A stretch of 64,000 bases of DNA from Theocolax elegans (Eukaryota > Arthropoda > Insecta > Hymenoptera > Cerocephalidae). The stretch spans positions 86,021,986 to 86,085,985 of the forward strand of contig CM047426.1 in assembly GCA_026168455.1 (NCBI GenBank), read 5' to 3'. Position 1 is the stretch's first letter. Each line of letters starts with the position of its first letter. The notes beneath the pieces were generated by a model. That model made no database searches and was not told where the DNA came from. It saw nothing but the letters and a program-made list of their open reading frames with translations. Positions 37,601 to 47,100 of the stretch are shown in pieces. The position numbers were made by a program, and so were the translations under genes.

Positions 37601-38228
37601 AGCTCAAGCTGCTGAACGAGCGACATGCGCACAAGCCCGTCAGGCCGAATATTATAATTCAAAACGCCGCGATGTACAATTTGCCGTGGGACAAAAAGTT
37701 TCTAAGCGGAATCGTATACTTTCGTCCGCTGCCCAAGGCATAGCTGCTAAGCTAGCTCCGAAGTACATCGGACCTTTTATTGTTTCGGCGTTACTCGGCT
37801 CAAACGTGGTAGAGCTCATTGACAATGATGGAAAAGAAGCAGGTAAATGCCACATCAGTGATATTAAGCCATTCTACGAAGACCAAACGGACGTATCTGT
37901 GGAGAGTAGATTAAATCGAGAGGATGCGACGAGGGACAGCGAGGGATTAAACGCAGAGCGAAGAGCTAGCGACGAGTCCAACGATAATGATCCTGTGAGC
38001 GCGAACGCACAGCGTAAGCGAGGTAGGCCGCGCAAAACTCGGGTAATTGTTAATCGTATGACTGCGGTAGATCGTGCCCCTTCTAAAGAGCGATTAAACG
38101 CGAATACCGTTGTATGCGCGAATCCTCCGATGACGGAAATTAGGCGCGGAAGGCCGAAGGGTTCAAAGAACAAGCCCGTATCCCCGGTGAAAACGATCGA
38201 ACAGCGCACTCGGTCGCAGAAACCGTAA
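34584..38228 (+). CDS. pol: Retrotransposon Pol polyprotein (PR-RT-RH-IN), -1 frame
   Basis: Open from just after an in-frame TGA (34581-34583) to TAA 38226-38228, about 1214 codons; no initiating ATG is needed because it is entered from gag by -1 frameshifting. Numbering from 34584: aspartic protease D90-S-G; RT with FCIDYRKLN, D343 in LDLSSAYHQ and Y406-LDD; RNase H D555, E596, D621; integrase zinc motif H752, H759, C789, C792; catalytic D821, D881 and E916 (spacing D-X34-E, one shorter than the common D-X35-E); GPF at 1063-1065. The C-terminal tail has two AT-hook motifs (RKRGRPRK near 1144-1151, RRGRPKGSK near 1187-1195). No internal stop or frameshift is seen, so the product could be active. 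Confidence 0.96.
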   Translation: MLGKREKGRIDKVPIAPIISETSDGDKSQSVPAQTEKVPSLLPVGVDRQSAEKGVCDSRAETPVEEETPQFTRWWLQIGIGGFRVRALYDSGAARTVINSLGLQIASAIGKPLTPYIGPGARLANGQRAPILGRLELPFDLANERHYLDVLVMSDLDADCILGADFIRAFNAVLLPRENQLLIENVADAIQLEVSAIGIGEACSLAAVGLADIDEAQRKQLNELLEKRLTAPNAKLGCTNLAEHEIDVGGSRPIKQRYYPVSQKIEQEMHAQVQQMLDAGIIRPSTSEWSSPVVMVRKSNGTYRFCIDYRKLNSVSKTCAYPLPYMEIILRKLQRTRYISTLDLSSAYHQIPMKKGSEHLTAFTVPGLGLYEFTRMPYGVAGGPATFQQLIDRVIGPELEPYAFSYLDDVIIVTETFEEHLKWLEHVLKRVADAGLTINRDKSEFCRSEVKYLGVLVNRDGFRPDPDKIAPIVDYPAPTNLKKLRSFLGMASWYRKFLEDFATLAEPLTKLTKKNVKFEWGEEQQFAFEQIKALIASAPILHRPSFEHQFVIQTDASDTGLGAVLTQTIDGEERVLSFASRTLNAAERNYSVTERECLAVLWAVEKFRSYVEGYRFKVITDHSSLKWLCNLRNPTGRLARWALKLQSYDYEIEHRKGSLNVVPDALSRAFEDDSDCDIAVVSLPYNTQDEWYTQKLTNVSGNPEKYQDWKVLGGRLYHYKPDPSIDDYFEDEDAWKLAVPQEKRQQVLCENHDEPTAGHLGRNKTYQRIARYYYWPAMLKDIAEFVRNCSTCQQCKVPQQAPAGFMGKRVISRPWETVAGDIMGPFPRSSHGFEYLLIFMDLFTRWIECIPIRKANSHTIRRELNERVFLRFGVPDVFHSDNGTEFKNAAMEQFLAEHGVVHTTIPPYHAQANPVERVNRTIKTMITSFIEANHKTWDAHISELMFAYNTAVQDSTGASPAFLNMGRNPVPPKSLRKIEDQAVADSEAAAAVQYWQQRMQTLPELQAQAAERATCAQARQAEYYNSKRRDVQFAVGQKVSKRNRILSSAAQGIAAKLAPKYIGPFIVSALLGSNVVELIDNDGKEAGKCHISDIKPFYEDQTDVSVESRLNREDATRDSEGLNAERRASDESNDNDPVSANAQRKRGRPRKTRVIVNRMTAVDRAPSKERLNANTVVCANPPMTEIRRGRPKGSKNKPVSPVKTIEQRTRSQKP
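34590..34633 (+). promoter_or_regulatory. -1 ribosomal frameshift signal at gag-pol overlap
   Basis: Slippery heptamer GGGAAAC at 34590-34596, in register G GGA AAC with the gag frame. A 7-nt spacer (34597-34603) leads to a 10-bp stem with one bulged A: arms 34604-34614 and 34624-34633, 9-nt loop. Loop bases AGGTC (34618-34622) can pair with GACCT at 34646-34650, giving a possible H-type pseudoknot. The gag stop lies in the 5' arm. GGGAAAC is a known functional heptamer in type D simian retroviruses. Confidence 0.9.
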
Positions 38229-38506
38229 ATGTTCCTTTGAGCGATTGATGTATCTACGCGTACCTTTTCTCCGATCTTGTAATCTTCGTAAGGCGTATCG
38301 CTCTTAATTGTTGTTATAATAAAGAGAGAAATCTTTTATATGTTGGCCTGCTTACCATTTTCTTTTGTCTGATGTTTTGCTTACAAATAAATTTATTTTA
38401 TTTATTTATAAATATTATTTATGTTAATTACCATTTTCATTTTGTCTTCTGGCCTAGAGAGAGAGTAGAAATGCAGAGCTGGTACGTCTTCGGCTACCCA
38501 GCGTCT
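38229..38506 (+). other. 3' untranslated part of retrotransposon
   Basis: Sequence between the pol stop and the polypurine tract. No env or accessory reading frame is seen. Confidence 0.85.
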
Positions 38507-38518
38507 GGAAGGGGGGAG
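38507..38518 (+). other. Polypurine tract
   Basis: GGAAGGGGGGAG directly before the TG of the 3' LTR, the expected plus-strand primer site. Confidence 0.93.
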
Positions 38519-39385
38519 TGTAACGAATCAATGTAATATTTGATTATATTACATTGCTCGTTACATTCTCTCTCTCTCTGTCTAGCCTGTGTATTAATAT
38601 TTACAGATGTTACAGGTCGACGTTCGACGATTTTCGGCGATTTTCGCGGACCTTCGTAAAGGTAAAAGTAGGGAAAGAGAGAGAGAGTTTTCGGTTCGTA
38701 AGTGCGAGAGCACTTAGACTAAACTCAACCGTGGAGAGACTAAACTCAACCGTCGAGAGACTAAATCAACCGTCGAGAGATTAAACTCAACCGTGGAGCG
38801 ACTAATCTCAACCGCCGAGATATTAAAATTCAACCGTGTGATTAATTGCCACTGACGTGAGAAACCTTGCGATTTGTTTTCTCCATATTTTGATCGCCCT
38901 GTGCTTGTGATCCTGGTGCTGTGCTGGTGATCCAGTGAAGTTGCAATAGTTTGTTTGGCGACGACGCAGCCCAGGAAGCTAAAGAGTAGCGACTACGCAG
39001 ACTTCACCTGGTTGTTTAACCATCGATCGCGTCTCAAGTACTGTAAGTGCCAGTCTTGTAGTCTCTCTCTCTCTCTTTCTCTCTTTATTTATCTCGCGTG
39101 TATACTGACCTGCGTTTCGCGCGCTGCGACGCGCCTGTATTATTGTTTTTCCCGAATACATTTATTTCTGTTATTAATTAAATACTGCATTGTTGTTTAT
39201 TTAATTGTTTACCCTCTTTTTCTCGCGTTTCGCTAAATAAAGATTACCGCCGCCTCCGCCTATACGGCTTACTATAGTCGTATTATTACTGAGCGGCCGA
39301 TCGTGTAAATGAGACTATTATTTTAACGGTAGTTAATTGTTATTATCTTTTTGTATTTTTATTTAAAAATAGCAAAACCGTTACA
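38519..39385 (+). repeat. 3' LTR (867 bp)
   Basis: Directly follows the polypurine tract, begins TGTAACG and ends CGTTACA, and abuts an (AT)n run. By eye it is identical to LTR copy 1. AATAAA at 39236-39241 would end retroelement transcripts, and potentially dystrophin long-isoform transcripts reading through in sense. Confidence 0.96.
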
Positions 39386-42300
39386 ATATATATATATATA
39401 TAATTCCAATTAACCTGGATATTAATTTTAAAACAAGAATCCTCGATAAATCTTGGTAAACGGAGATTAATTAAAAACTCAGAGCAGCTGCTTCGAATTC
39501 TCATTCGAAAAGGAAGAAATAGTAGAAAGAACATCAAGACCAAGAGATTTCCAAGAGCTCGTAAAAGAAAGAGGGAAGTAAAAACGTAAAAAAGAGCACT
39601 GTCGAAGAAGGCTATGAAAAAAGCTCGGTCTACGAGACAACGCACGCAAAGAAGTTCTCCCACACATACACACGTACGCACACTCACACGTACACTTAGC
39701 CTAGAGAAAGAGAGAGAGAGAGAGGCGAAAGAATACGCGAGCGACCCAAGAATTTCAAAGAAATAATAAAGCGTTAACGGAATATACAGGAAAGCAGATA
39801 GAGCAACGTTGCCGATGTAAGGTGAAACTGTGTAGCTGAGTGCAATTTCAAATTGAGTTTATTTTTTTCATATGGATGCGAATAATATTTTTAATTAAAA
39901 TAACTGGTTCAATGATGTAGTTATTTGGTTTCATGATTTCAGCAACAGTCTATGTAGAAAGATTGCCGATTATTATTACATTGTTAAAAAGAATAATACA
40001 ACTTGAATTGATAAATATTTTAATGATAGTTTTGAAAATATATTTATAATTGATTTTATTGTAAAGTTACTTTTTTTAAATAATATAATTCAATATTTCA
40101 AAAAAAATGCGCGTTATACAAAGGATATAACATATTAATGTTTATGAAACTTGATTTACAGTAATAATATTTACATTAATTACATACTCAACGACATCTT
40201 ATCTAAAATTTATAAAACAGTCCACGCGCTCTCAAAATGTCACTATAAAAGTGAAAGGGTTTTTATAAATACTTGCGAATAAGATTTTGTCTAGTATATC
40301 ACTGCTCTCTCGAGCACCTCGTACGAATTTTATGGCTCGTAAAGTTACTTAAGTTAATTTCGACTTGTATTTCCTTACAAGTTTATCGCTATTTTTAAAC
40401 AATGCGTAAAAGATATTTATCGCTTTTATTCGAAACAAATTTTGAAGAAACGCTGAATAATTTAACTTAAGTGCTGGTTATTTGCAGATCAAAAACGAAT
40501 TATAAAAGTAGCAGGTACAATAAATTTTATTACGAATCACGAATTAGGGGATTATTTAAACGCGCAAAAGATTAGATAAATTTGTACTCAAGTATCACAT
40601 TTTATTAAACGTACATTAAACTTTTCTATTACAACAGTTTACGTGCAACATATTATATTAGCAATATCAATGCAAAGGTATAATACTTGAATTTTCGAAA
40701 TTATTGATTTTTCCGTGTCAGCGGTTATAAATGTACGATAAATTCATCAATAACTTCTAATCGAATATAGTAGCATTCAGTAAAGCTAAAATACAAAATG
40801 ATAGATAATATTTTCTTAATCTCGTTGTTTGTTTATCTTATATTTTGAACTATCGAGCTTGTACTGGTGTTATGTTCAGTAAAATAGTCGCATCGTTTTT
40901 GGAATATATAACACGAAAATAGTGAAGGTTGAATGTAGACAAAATAACTCGAAGCACAATGCCACTAATATTACGAAACCAAAAATGCGAGGCGATAAGC
41001 CACCATCCACCATCCACCAAGGTTTTCCTTTTACCGGTGAAACGAGCCAGGAATACACGCTCAAAGCGAGAGAAACGAGGAGAAGAGGTAGACACGCAGG
41101 GTGGGAGGTATATACGCGCCGGCGTCAGAAGAGGGGCAACAACCCAAGCAAGGTGCACGAGGGAAAACGAGGGGGAAGTTGACGAGGAGAGGAGGAGGAG
41201 GAGGGGGAGGGGTAGGGGTGGGAGTTCGGTAGTGGCGGTGGCGGTGGCGGCGGCGGCGCCACGATGGATCCGCGAGCGGCCGGCACGGGGGTGGTTGTAC
41301 GTGCCAGTGTACGCGCGGCCGCTCCCAGTGTCGCCCGCTACCACCACGTAAAACCAGGGGCCGAACCTCGTGGACCTGCACCAAAGGCAATGGGAGGACT
41401 ATCGAGCGACGCCGGACGCGCTACTGTGATATTTCGAGCGCTTTCTGTGATACGCGATACCCTTTAGTTTCTCTCTTTTATTCTTTATCGTACGTTTCGT
41501 GAGCTTCGAGTTTTGTTTTCAAACAACGATTGTATGTATACGCGTAGCTGGACAAAGTTTTTGAAGGAGGACTGTGCCGATCAAACCTAAAACTTCACCT
41601 GAGATTATGGGAGCGAGTGAATAGAAAGAAACAACATGAATAAATTATTTCGTAGCTTGACTTCTGTGATTTAAACATTTTCTTAAATCAATTTTGTTAC
41701 TTCTAATTATTGTCAAATTGATTTATGCAGTATCATCGAACAATTTTTGTAGTTAGTCAAAGTGTTTGGATAAACTGAATGAGTAATAAAAGAATACATA
41801 GTGACTTTACAGTAAGCTGCTGCCCGTCTTTTGATCGGCGTACGAAATATTATCTTTCATGTGTATACGCGCAACTTATTACCAAATCTAGTTAACGAGC
41901 TTTTATGAAAACGGTAATTTACCGAAATATATATATAAACGTAAAACACCATTTAAACAACTATTTAAACGAATATCGTGCTCTTTTGCTACATATCATA
42001 AAAACAAGTATCCATAACTATAGTCAGAATTAGAACGACGGCGTAGACTAGTTGAAGAAAAGCAGGTTGCATCAACAACTCGAAAACGAGTCTCATCCAC
42101 CTACTTAGACGAAGTGAAGCACCTCGAGTCAGTTTTGTACGAGGAAACGAGTTGCGTGTGCAATCATCGCGTCTGGAAAGACGCCACGCAGGGAAATTAA
42201 TTCTTCCGCGTCGCGAGAACTTGAAGAGCCAGAGATAGACAATCCGTGGTACGGTCACGTGGCAACGGCGCGTCGCGACGACGCTTGGATGTGGCGCTTG

Positions 42301-43795
42301 GAGTCTCGAACTCGTTAGCGTTTGGCAAAAAACTCTCAAGATTTCTCGTGTGCATCCTTGGTTGTGATCGATTCGAACGAGTACTTGTTGCTTATTAAAA
42401 CTTGTTGATTTTACATGTAAAATGGGATGGTGATTCGCGTAGTTAACTAGACTCCCTCGTTATTTCTCAAAGTATTTGGTACTTCGCAGATCAAGAATAC
42501 TTGTTGCTTATTGACTGTGTTATTTGGTTCATTAAAATACGTACACAGACTTAAGGAGGTCGAGTGTTGACTTAGCTGTAACCAAAGAGGAAGTTTATGT
42601 ATTATGAATAAGGTGCAAGTGTAGCTTTATTGGCTTACTTGACGAACTATATACCAAACGTACCGTTCGAGGCTTTTTATAAATTTAATATCTTCGTTTT
42701 CATTGGTTCCTATACGTATGTGAAAGTAGACAAATAAACGGTGTGGTTCGTTTTAGTAGTGAAATTAATACTTGTTGAATTGTTCTATCTCGGTAGTAGT
42801 TTAAATTATTCAAGAACGTTAAGTTTTCCGTGTTCGGAGATTGTTTATACATTATTTTTAGATATATACTTAGGGATACGTTGTTCAAGTTTACGCTACA
42901 GTTTATTGTGACGATAAGTTTTTTAACGATAACTTAGTGATTTATCATTTTGTGTGTAGTGAACGCTACATCGTTATTCATTTTTACGCAAAGAGGTGCT
43001 TTCGTACAAATCTAAGTGTCCAAAAAATGGAAGTATAAGATCTCATTTAGATTAAGTTGTTGAACATATTTATATTTTTACATCGGACCAGCGACCAGCG
43101 ATTTTTCTACATCGCGTGTGAATTTTTATATTATACAAAGTGACGATCTTTACAAAAGTTAATCTTAGGAAAGAAATCGTCATCTCACGACACCAAGAAT
43201 CGGAACTCCAGTGTAGTTAAATAGAAAAACTACTTTGTAATCCTGACTATCGATTGCCGACAAGGTGTAAACTACTCTGCACCAGGATAGGGCTTATAAA
43301 ACAGGAGTTTAATAAAGGAAGATTAAGCGAGAGTGTTGGAAAGCATTTTATAATCCAACGTTGGTCTAACCACTCTTCTATAAGTACATACGTAGTATAA
43401 AAAAAAAGTGTCGTTTTACTATGCGCGCATAAAAGACTACGCTTTGGATGAAATATTAAAAGCGCAGACTGTCACGTATCGCTTTACCGAGGGGCGCGCG
43501 ATTGTAAAAGCACCCCTTTTTGATGTCGATTTCAAATGTACTTTGATCCCATTCGTACGTTGAATTTACAAAGGATTTAAATCGCACAACAACGTTTGAT
43601 ATTCGCATAATATATGCATAATTAGATTATATACATTTATATCGATTTTACAAGATACTGGAAGCTTCATCGACGTATACAAGTAATCAATTTCGTACTT
43701 ATAAAAGGCACAATTTTCACTGATACCGTTGACCAAATATTTTTGTGAAGTATACACATTTCGCCAACGACGTAACGCACAATAGAAGAATAATC
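39386..43795 (+). promoter_or_regulatory. Dys: Region upstream of the internal first exon: candidate short-isoform promoter and 5' UTR
   Basis: Begins with an (AT)n tract (39386-39402), then AT-rich DNA with a GA run near 39703-39725. A strongly GC- and CpG-rich block lies at about 41080-41420, with GGA, GGC and GGT simple repeats at 41185-41260. From 42000 to 43795 composition is intermediate. No unambiguous TATA box or initiator can be picked. The leader just before the exon has an in-frame TGA at 43730-43732, so the first ATG of that frame is 43796. Promoter assignment is inferred from the first-exon structure, not from a motif. Confidence 0.45.
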
Positions 43796-44126
43796 ATGTC
43801 TCGACGTAGCTCACTTCAACACATGGACAATGGAAGTCCTTCATCGAACCATCATCCGCACCACAACAGCCAGGAACGTACGGCTTCGATTATGCGACCG
43901 GATGTTCAGGGTCAACGGGGTATTCCGTTGCCTGGGATGGTTCAACCGTCCGGTGTTAGATCGTTGCACGGTAGTCCACTACACGTAAATCCTATACATG
44001 GATTTGTGAATCCACTGGGTCCAGTTGCTTTGGGTCACTCGCCACCTCTCGGAGTGTCGCATGGGGGTGTTGCCTCAGCTGGTGTCATGGCTGGCATCTC
44101 TTTGGCTCAGCATAATGCGCGTCAAG
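43796..44126 (+). CDS. Dys: Alternative first coding exon of short dystrophin isoform
   Basis: ATG at 43796 (taatcATGtct) opens 110 codons plus one base, ending at donor gtcaag|gtaggc. It encodes MSRRSSLQHMDNGSPSS, a His-rich HHPHHNSQE stretch, then a Pro/Gly/Val-rich tail ending AGISLAQHNARQ. No membrane segment or known domain is seen; it looks disordered. It ends in phase 1, exactly as exon 18486-18591 does, so its final G joins TG of exon 54391-54602 to give R-Q-V-T-K-L-R-E-H-W. Drosophila Dys is known to make short isoforms from internal promoters with unique first exons (Dp186, Dp205, Dp117). I infer this is a counterpart of one of them; which one is unclear. The frame would close five codons into the intron if unspliced. 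Confidence 0.83.
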
Positions 44127-47100
44127 GTAGGCTTTAATGATGGGATTTTATCCAATTATCGTATTTTACGCTTATTCTATTAAGCTACTCTTTTCTCTTA
44201 TTGACATTTTGATTATTTTATTTTCTCTTCAATCGATACAAGGGATAAATATAAGAGTCGTATTTCGCAAGACCAGATTAATAACCACTTTGTAGAGACA
44301 TTTTTTAAGATTCCCATTTATACAGATTTAGCAGTACTTATCTTATTTATTTATAGGTGGTTCAAGTGTACCTTTCAATAATAACAAAGAATAAAATATC
44401 TAAGATGTATTCGAGATACTACGACTGATAAACATAGAATAATTAATTGTGTTTATCTTTGATTAGAAAGAACGGTAATTCTAAAGGAATGCTAAACAAC
44501 TTAGTCACATTTGGTTTTTAAATTAAATAATTCATTTATCAATAATTTGTATCAAGGAATTCGTAATTTTATAATTTTCTTTGCTTTAAATTATAAAAAC
44601 TGCAGATAATGAAACAAAATCAAATATACAAGTTATTTCTCCTTCACCGTAATAATGCAATTCCAAACTATAATGTGGTACTTACAAAGATTGTATTTCA
44701 TATTCCAGTAATCGAATTTTGATGTATCTTTTAAAGTCGTTTTCTGATATCAAAATGTACATTCCTATATCAGAGATTTAATCTTTCAAGTCCTTATTGC
44801 GGAAACGCAACCTATTTTACTATTTCCATTATGAGCGCGTTATTGGGGTGAAATATGACAGGATAAAGTATAGTAAGTAACTTTTTTAAGTTTCTTCAAG
44901 CTACGTTTTTGTTGTTTATTTTATTATATATCCGTATTTTTTATATTTTACTTATATTTAATTAATTAACATAGTTACCGGATTTACTTTGATGCATCAA
45001 AAGCGTATTACATTTTAATAATAATTTAAGTTGTTTATGTACTGATTCATGATTGGCAAAGTTAAACTAATTTATTATACGTAGTGTATCAAATTATTAA
45101 ATTATACATAAAATCATCCAAGCCAGTTATATAAAATATTTAAAATTAAAATAGATTGATCTATTTTACAGACAATTGAACTGCGTATTTCTATTTTTAT
45201 CAATGCAATAACTGTATCTTCTATGAAAGGTTTATCGAATTTCCTCAAGTTATATAAATACATTAATCTCCTACATAAAATTCTCGAAGAGGTTTAAATT
45301 ATTCAAATGTATCTTTTCAAAATTACACTAGTACTATAATAATAACTAGAGAAATCATTTTTAAATTTGTGCATATTATTATTTCAATAAACCATTTTCA
45401 TTCATTGTAGTATTAGTTGTATTATTTGTATATAATTAAAATGGAATTGAAACAATGCGTAATCAGAATCACATATAGTAAGAAAACAATGGGAAAGAAT
45501 GAAAAAGCGAACTTTACTATTATTGCAAAGAATTTGCTATTTTCTTATATTAACAAAATATATTTTTTTTATATTCATTGCGTTATAATTATCTTTTTAA
45601 AATAGTAAATATCTGAATAATATTTTAATTGAAGTATAGTGCAATTTCGTATATATTGAAAAAGAGTAAAGAAAAGAAAAGAGGTTTTTGATGATTTTCA
45701 ATTTCACAACTTCTGACTCAGGATATCTCAGGTACTATTTAAAGAACACAATAAGTAAACGAAATATAGATTTTTGCTATTCACTTTGCTAATAAAAATA
45801 TTTAAAGTTTGGTTATGGGAATGAAACATGTATGCGAAGAAAATTTAATATTTTTATAATATTTTCAAAAAATGTAAACTAATATTAGTATAAAGATTCA
45901 TGTCACACGTTTTAAGTAATACAATTGAACAATATTTTATTTAAAAAAAAATAAAATACTAACACCGGATATTCTATCCATTAAAAATAAACGGCTGGTT
46001 TAATTAATAAGTGTACATGTATACAAGACTGCAATAAAAACGGAATAATTACAATAATAGCAACGAGGTAACGAAAAGAAAGAAAATACTCGAGACAGAA
46101 GAAAAAAGACAAGTACACAAGATAAATGGGGGAAAAAACATCGTATGAAAAAAATAAATAAAAGAAGTAGGCAAGAACGAGAAAAGACCCACAGAAGCTA
46201 TAAATCAAGCTGGCGCAAATGAAGGGAGAGTATGTAGGTAAATAATAAGAGGCGGAAGCTCGCGCGAAATTTTCCCGAGCATGCTGGCCTTATTAAACTG
46301 CCCGCGTCATATTAAGCTCTCGTATATTACGAGGATGTCCATCGTATAACGAGACCTTACAGGGACGCGAAAACGACCGAAATTTCCCTGGAACTCGAGT
46401 CATCTCATAACCCTCGATTTTGAGGTTATACGATCAAACTCGAACCGAGTTCGTATGGGTGTCCCTTTGAATACCAAGCTCCAAAGCAGTTATGTATTAG
46501 GCATTAACGGATGCAATTAAGGGATGGGATTTAATTGCGGCATTGATTTTCTACCTATAGTCTGAGGTTCTGGGAGCCGGGGGAAGATGCACAAAAACGA
46601 CGAAATTGTATTTCTGGTTGTAGCGAAAGCCACGAAATGTTGAGGTATCCGAAAGGAAAAGATACATTTTCTCAAAAATGTAACAATGTAAAGACATAAT
46701 TTGTTTCGAAGCAAAAATGAATTTAAACAGCATATGCAAGTCTATAATACGAAAGTAATTTGTCAACAATGAAGTCCAATTAATTAATAATATATGCACA
46801 CATTTATATCTAATAAATTTTCACTTATTTCATTCTACTACACTCCAATATTTCTTCTAATTAAAAATGGAATCAATAATTTATTATGTTAAAATATGAT
46901 TTAAATACAGTTAAGAAAAATCCATCTATATTATTCTAATGTATATAATTTTATTATTTAATTTTATAATATAAATACCATGCGGCTTTTTAAAATGTTA
47001 TACACGATGCATAATAATTATACTGTTTAACGTACCGAATAAATCGTGCAAATAAATTTATTAGCATTATTTTATTATTCATTCCATAACATGTGACAGA

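Larger units (their letters stand above)
28978..39385 (+). mobile_element. Ty3/Gypsy-type LTR retrotransposon, apparently intact
   Basis: Sense-oriented element in the large dystrophin intron. In order: LTR copy 1, partial leader, duplicated flank, LTR copy 2 (30563-31426), PBS, 1-kb leader, gag, pol in the -1 frame, polypurine tract and 3' LTR (38519-39385). The order protease, RT, RNase H, integrase in pol is that of Ty3/Gypsy (Metaviridae). There is no env frame. The simple element is 30563-39385 (8.8 kb); LTR copy 1 is extra. Both reading frames are open and LTRs 1 and 3 look identical, so insertion is recent. The clade is not assigned; the Lys-type PBS occurs in several insect lineages. 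The element is a plausible source of promoter, enhancer and polyadenylation signals within Dys. Confidence 0.95.

Noticed and set aside
40850..41351. Open frames on both strands (165 aa minus, 140 aa plus)
   Set aside because: They arise from GGA/GGC/GGT simple repeats and GC-rich DNA; the products are low-complexity poly-Ala, Pro, Leu and Arg with no domain or splice context.
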